A stretch of DNA of 64,000 nt, from contig DKVI01000047.1 of NCBI GenBank assembly GCA_002491115.1, positions 17,303 to 81,302 on the forward strand, read 5' to 3'. The notes beneath the pieces are model-generated. The model was not told the origin of the DNA and made no database searches. It was given only the letters and a program-made list of their open reading frames with translations. Of the stretch, positions 60,798-64,000 are shown in pieces (position 1 is the first letter of the stretch; the number at the start of each line of letters is the position of its first letter). This DNA comes from Lachnospiraceae bacterium UBA7182 (GTDB taxonomy: Bacteria; Bacillota; Clostridia; Lachnospirales; Lachnospiraceae). Both the position numbers and the translations under genes were made by a program.

Positions 60798-60817
60798 GAA
60801 ATAATGCGAGGTGTGTT

Positions 60818-61702
60818 ATGAGTTTTTTATCTTACTTGATCAACGGTATCAGTCTCGGTAGTGTATATGCCATAATCGCGTTGGGCTATACGATGGTTTA
60901 CGGTATTGCCAAGATGCTGAATTTTGCCCATGGAGACGTCATTATGGTGGGCGGATACGCGGCTCTTACAATGATGATGAGCCTGAATGCGCATCCTCTT
61001 GTGGCAATTCTTGTGGCGATCGTGGTATGTACAGTGCTGGGAATCGCCATTGAGTCTATTGCATACCGTCCGCTTCTGGAGGCTGCCTCTCCTCTGGCAG
61101 TGCTGATTACAGCCATTGGTGTCAGCTATTTTCTGCAGAATGTAGTCCTCCTGATTTTCAGTTCCAATCCCAAAAGCTTCCAGTCTGTGATTTCCATCGG
61201 GGATTTACACCTGGCAGGCGGTGCGCTGGTCATCTCAGACGAGGCGATCGTCACCATTATAACCTGTATTATTATCATGGCAGTGCTGACCTTATTTATT
61301 AACAGGACAAAAGCCGGACAGGCCATGCAGGCTGTGTCGGAAGATAAAGGGGCTGCGCAGCTCATGGGGATCAATGTCAACGGGACCATCGCTTTGACCT
61401 TTGCCATCGGCTCAGGACTGGCGGCTGTGGCAGGCATCCTTCTTTTGTCTTCCTATCCTTCTCTGACTCCGTATACAGGCGCTATGCCGGGTATTAAAGC
61501 TTTCGTGGCAGCAGTATTCGGCGGGATCGGTTCGATTCCGGGTGCGTTTGTCGGCGGGATTCTGTTAGGGGTGATAGAAATCCTGGGCAGAGCCTATATT
61601 TCTTCTCAGCTTGCGGATGCGATTGTGTTCGCAGTTTTGATCGTTGTACTGCTTGTGAAACCCACGGGGCTTTTAGGCAAACCGGTTCAGGAGAAAGTGT
61701 AG
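60818..61702 (+). CDS. livH: Branched-chain amino-acid ABC permease LivH-type
   Basis: A 294-residue permease with about eight membrane segments and the family start NGISLGSVYAIIALGYTMVYGIAKMLNFAHGD. The EAA-like loop is MQAVSEDKGAAQLMGINV. It pairs with LivM to form the channel. The stop TAG at 61700-61702 directly abuts the next start codon. Confidence 0.92.
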   Translation: MSFLSYLINGISLGSVYAIIALGYTMVYGIAKMLNFAHGDVIMVGGYAALTMMMSLNAHPLVAILVAIVVCTVLGIAIESIAYRPLLEAASPLAVLITAIGVSYFLQNVVLLIFSSNPKSFQSVISIGDLHLAGGALVISDEAIVTIITCIIIMAVLTLFINRTKAGQAMQAVSEDKGAAQLMGINVNGTIALTFAIGSGLAAVAGILLLSSYPSLTPYTGAMPGIKAFVAAVFGGIGSIPGAFVGGILLGVIEILGRAYISSQLADAIVFAVLIVVLLVKPTGLLGKPVQEKV

Positions 61703-62776
61703 GTGAAGCAAATGAAAAAAATGAGTAAGACAACAAAAGATAATTTGATCACATATGGGGTTGTGGCGCTCGCCTATGTTGTGGTAGAGATTCTTTTAAA
61801 AGGCGGTATGATCTCCAGCCTGCTTCAGGGACTTTTAGTACCGCTGTGTGTGTATGTGGTCCTGGCCATATCGCTGAATCTGGTAGTCGGTATCTCCGGA
61901 GAATTAAGCCTGGGACATGCGGGATTTATGTGCGTGGGGGCTTTTGCCGGTGCGTTTGTTTCCAACTATGTGAAGGACATGATCCCTGTGGGCGGTATCA
62001 GGCTTTTGCTGGCTCTTCTGGTGGGTGCTGCTGCTGCAGCCATTTTCGGGCTTTTGATCGGCATTCCGGTGCTGCGGCTTCGGGGAGACTATCTGGCTAT
62101 CGTGACGCTGGCTTTCGGGGAAATCATAAAGAATGTGGTCAATGTATTCTATGTGGGTGTGGACGGCAACGGCATTCATGTTTCCGTCAAAGACAAACTC
62201 TCTCTTGGCCTGGAGGCGGACGGTCTTGTGATCATCAACGGGCCCCAGGGTATCACGGGCACGCCCAAGGACGCTTCTTTTACTGCAGGGGTTCTTTTGA
62301 TTTTTCTGACCTTGTTCATCGTATTGAATCTGATCAATTCCAGAGACGGCCGCGCGATCAAATCCATCCGGGACAACCGGATCGCGGCGGAGTCGGTGGG
62401 GATCAATATTACAAAGTATAAACTGATGGCATTCTCGGTTTCCGCTTCTTTGGCAGGCGCGGCGGGGGTGCTGTATGCCCATAACCTGGCGTCTTTACAG
62501 GCTTCAAAATTTAATTTTAACACATCGATTCTGGTACTTGTATTTGTGGTGCTGGGTGGTATCGGCAATATTCGCGGATCGATCTTCGCGGCGGTTATCC
62601 TTACGCTGCTTCCGGAGCTTCTCAGGGCGCTTAACGACTATCGTATGCTGATCTATGCCATCGTCCTGATCGTGATGATGCTGGCTACTTCCAGCCCGGC
62701 AGGTCAGGCCATGAGGGAACGGATCGCTTTAAAACTGTTTTCAGGACGCAAAAAAGAGACGAAGGAGGAACAGTAA
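61703..62776 (+). CDS. livM: Branched-chain amino-acid ABC permease LivM-type
   Basis: A 357-residue permease with about nine membrane segments; family motifs are NLVVGISGELSLGHAGFMCVGAF and RDNRIAAESVGINITKYK. The start is probably GTG 61703 (AGGAG nine bases upstream); ATG 61712 with AGGTGA five bases away is also plausible and removes only three residues. A charged C-terminal tail (SGRKKETKEEQ) is cytoplasmic. It is followed at once by the ATPase genes. Confidence 0.92.
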   Translation: MKQMKKMSKTTKDNLITYGVVALAYVVVEILLKGGMISSLLQGLLVPLCVYVVLAISLNLVVGISGELSLGHAGFMCVGAFAGAFVSNYVKDMIPVGGIRLLLALLVGAAAAAIFGLLIGIPVLRLRGDYLAIVTLAFGEIIKNVVNVFYVGVDGNGIHVSVKDKLSLGLEADGLVIINGPQGITGTPKDASFTAGVLLIFLTLFIVLNLINSRDGRAIKSIRDNRIAAESVGINITKYKLMAFSVSASLAGAAGVLYAHNLASLQASKFNFNTSILVLVFVVLGGIGNIRGSIFAAVILTLLPELLRALNDYRMLIYAIVLIVMMLATSSPAGQAMRERIALKLFSGRKKETKEEQ

Positions 62777-62777
62777 G

Positions 62778-63542
62778 ATGGCACTTCTGGAAGTAAAAAA
62801 TCTGGGAATTTCTTTTGGCGGACTGCGGGCAGTGGACGATTTCAATCTGGAGATTGAACAGGGACAGTTATATGGCCTGATCGGACCCAACGGCGCAGGA
62901 AAGACGACCATATTCAATATGCTTACGGGAGTCTATAAGCCTACCAACGGAAAAATATTTCTGGACGGGGAGGATATTACAGGAAAGACCAATATTGAGA
63001 TTAACAAACACGGCATTGCCAGAACGTTTCAGAATATCCGCCTTTTCTCCGGCCTGACGGTACTGGACAACGTAAAAGTAGGACTTCACAATCAAAAGGA
63101 ATATATTTATTCGGCTCTCACAGGCATCCTCAGGCTGCCCAGATACCGTCAGGCGGAAAAAGCCATGGACGCGCGGGCCATGGAGATACTGAAAGTATTT
63201 GATCTGGATCAGGAATCCGGATATCTGGCGTCTAATCTGCCCTATGGAAAACAAAGAAGGCTGGAGATTGCCCGTGCCCTTGCTACCAATCCCAAACTTC
63301 TGCTTCTGGATGAACCTGCCGCCGGTATGAATCCCAATGAGACACAGGAATTAATGGATATGATCTGTTTTGTGCGGGATGAATTTAAGATGACAATCCT
63401 GTTGATCGAACATGATATGAAGCTGGTGTCCGGCATTTGTGAGAAACTGACTGTTTTGAATTTCGGTCAGGTACTGGCATGCGGGGAAACTTCCGAAGTA
63501 CTTAAGAATCCGGAAGTCATCACGGCGTATCTGGGAGAATAG
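62778..63542 (+). CDS. livG: Branched-chain amino-acid ABC ATPase LivG-type
   Basis: A 254-residue ATPase: Walker A GPNGAGKT at 36-43, the LivG-type helix insert HGIARTFQNIRLFSGLTVLDNV, a signature region LPYGKQRRLEIARALA that replaces LSGGQ in this family, and Walker B LLLLDEPAAGMNP. It heterodimerises with LivF. An AAGGAGG site is near the start. Confidence 0.95.
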   Translation: MALLEVKNLGISFGGLRAVDDFNLEIEQGQLYGLIGPNGAGKTTIFNMLTGVYKPTNGKIFLDGEDITGKTNIEINKHGIARTFQNIRLFSGLTVLDNVKVGLHNQKEYIYSALTGILRLPRYRQAEKAMDARAMEILKVFDLDQESGYLASNLPYGKQRRLEIARALATNPKLLLLDEPAAGMNPNETQELMDMICFVRDEFKMTILLIEHDMKLVSGICEKLTVLNFGQVLACGETSEVLKNPEVITAYLGE

Positions 63543-63554
63543 GAGGGTTAAAGT

Positions 63555-64000
63555 ATGGCAATGCTTGAAATCAGGGACCTGGAAGTCTATTATGGAGTGA
63601 TCCAGGCCATTAAAGGGATATCTTTTGAGGTAGGCGAGGGGGAAGTCATCGCATTGATCGGCGCCAACGGCGCGGGCAAGACGACGACACTCCATACCAT
63701 ATCCGGGCTGATCGCCCCTAAGAGCGGTACGGTTACATTTGAAGGAAAAGATATTACAAAGACCCCGGCCCATAAGATCGTATCCTGCGGTATCGCCCAG
63801 GTGCCGGAAGGAAGAAGAGTATTCGCGTCTTTAAGTGTATACCAGAATCTTAAAATGGGCGCCTACACAAGAAACGATAAAGGCGAAATCGAAGAGACGC
63901 TTCAGATGGTATATGAACGGTTCCCCAGATTGAAGGAGAGGAAGAATCAGCCTGCGGGTACGCTCTCGGGCGGTGAACAGCAGATGCTGGCCATGGGCCG
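63555..64000 (+). CDS. livF: Branched-chain amino-acid ABC ATPase LivF-type (partial, runs off the window)
   Basis: The first 148 codons are present. Walker A is GANGAGKT at 36-43, the Q-loop region is GIAQVPEGRRVFASLSVYQNL, and the signature LSGGEQQMLAMGR is at the right edge. It follows livG by 12 bp behind AGGAGGG. The Walker B motif and C terminus lie beyond the window. Confidence 0.95.
   Translation, partial: MAMLEIRDLEVYYGVIQAIKGISFEVGEGEVIALIGANGAGKTTTLHTISGLIAPKSGTVTFEGKDITKTPAHKIVSCGIAQVPEGRRVFASLSVYQNLKMGAYTRNDKGEIEETLQMVYERFPRLKERKNQPAGTLSGGEQQMLAMG

Overview
The window looks like a chromosomal segment of a spore-forming Clostridia bacterium, most likely Lachnospiraceae. This rests on moderate GC, an alpha/beta-type small acid-soluble spore protein, strong AGGAGG ribosome binding sites with frequent GTG/TTG starts, Firmicutes gene orders (tig-clpP-clpX-lon-engB; rho-rpmE-yqhQ-prmC-prfA) and several families common in that group (DUF4364, DUF4358, DHHW, DUF4860). 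Function is inferred from sequence only, and no genus is claimed.

Layout. 1-3200: accessory DNA, with the tail of one AAA-ATPase/PD-(D/E)XK protein, a three-unit 32-bp tandem repeat, a decayed relative of that protein, then a macro-domain fusion and a VWA protein. 3220-15135: a glycoside-use locus. A leftward operon (sugar-binding lipoprotein, two permeases, circularly permuted GH3 beta-glucosidase) and a rightward operon (two GH94 phosphorylases) diverge from a shared promoter region with a symmetric pair of operators, and an AraC regulator closes the locus. 15389-21459: mixed small genes (thioesterase, DUF1624 membrane protein, tRNA-Leu, CapA-like protein, dihydroorotase, XRE regulator, an unnamed 50-residue ORF, CYTH, DJ-1, SASP).

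21615-41595: housekeeping core. It holds protein folding and proteolysis (trigger factor, ClpP, ClpX, Lon), EngB, an AI-2E-type permease, DUF4364 and a radical SAM protein, Rho, L31, YqhQ, PrmC with its substrate RF1, GlmM, a sugar nucleotidyltransferase, a DUF2156 protein, a HisC-like aminotransferase, a small export protein, a lipid kinase and RpiB. 41634-46573: a compact leftward type IV pilus-like operon (transglutaminase lipoprotein, PilC, four small membrane/pilin-like proteins, PilT-type ATPase) with no PilB or prepilin peptidase in view. It diverges from a BTAD regulator that carries a degenerate GGDEF domain.

48235-64000: YqeG phosphatase, a split chromate transporter, HPr, an unrecognised ORF, a DUF4358-MBOAT-DHHW surface-acylation set, an SmtB-like zinc-type ArsR repressor, a MacAB-like export operon, a CwlO-like NlpC/P60 hydrolase, and a branched-chain amino-acid ABC operon (livJHMGF) that runs off the right edge. 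The parts I rate most worth following up are the mirror-image regulatory region at 8992-9174, the minimal pilus operon with its neighbouring regulator, and the macro/VWA pair next to eroding nuclease-ATPase genes.
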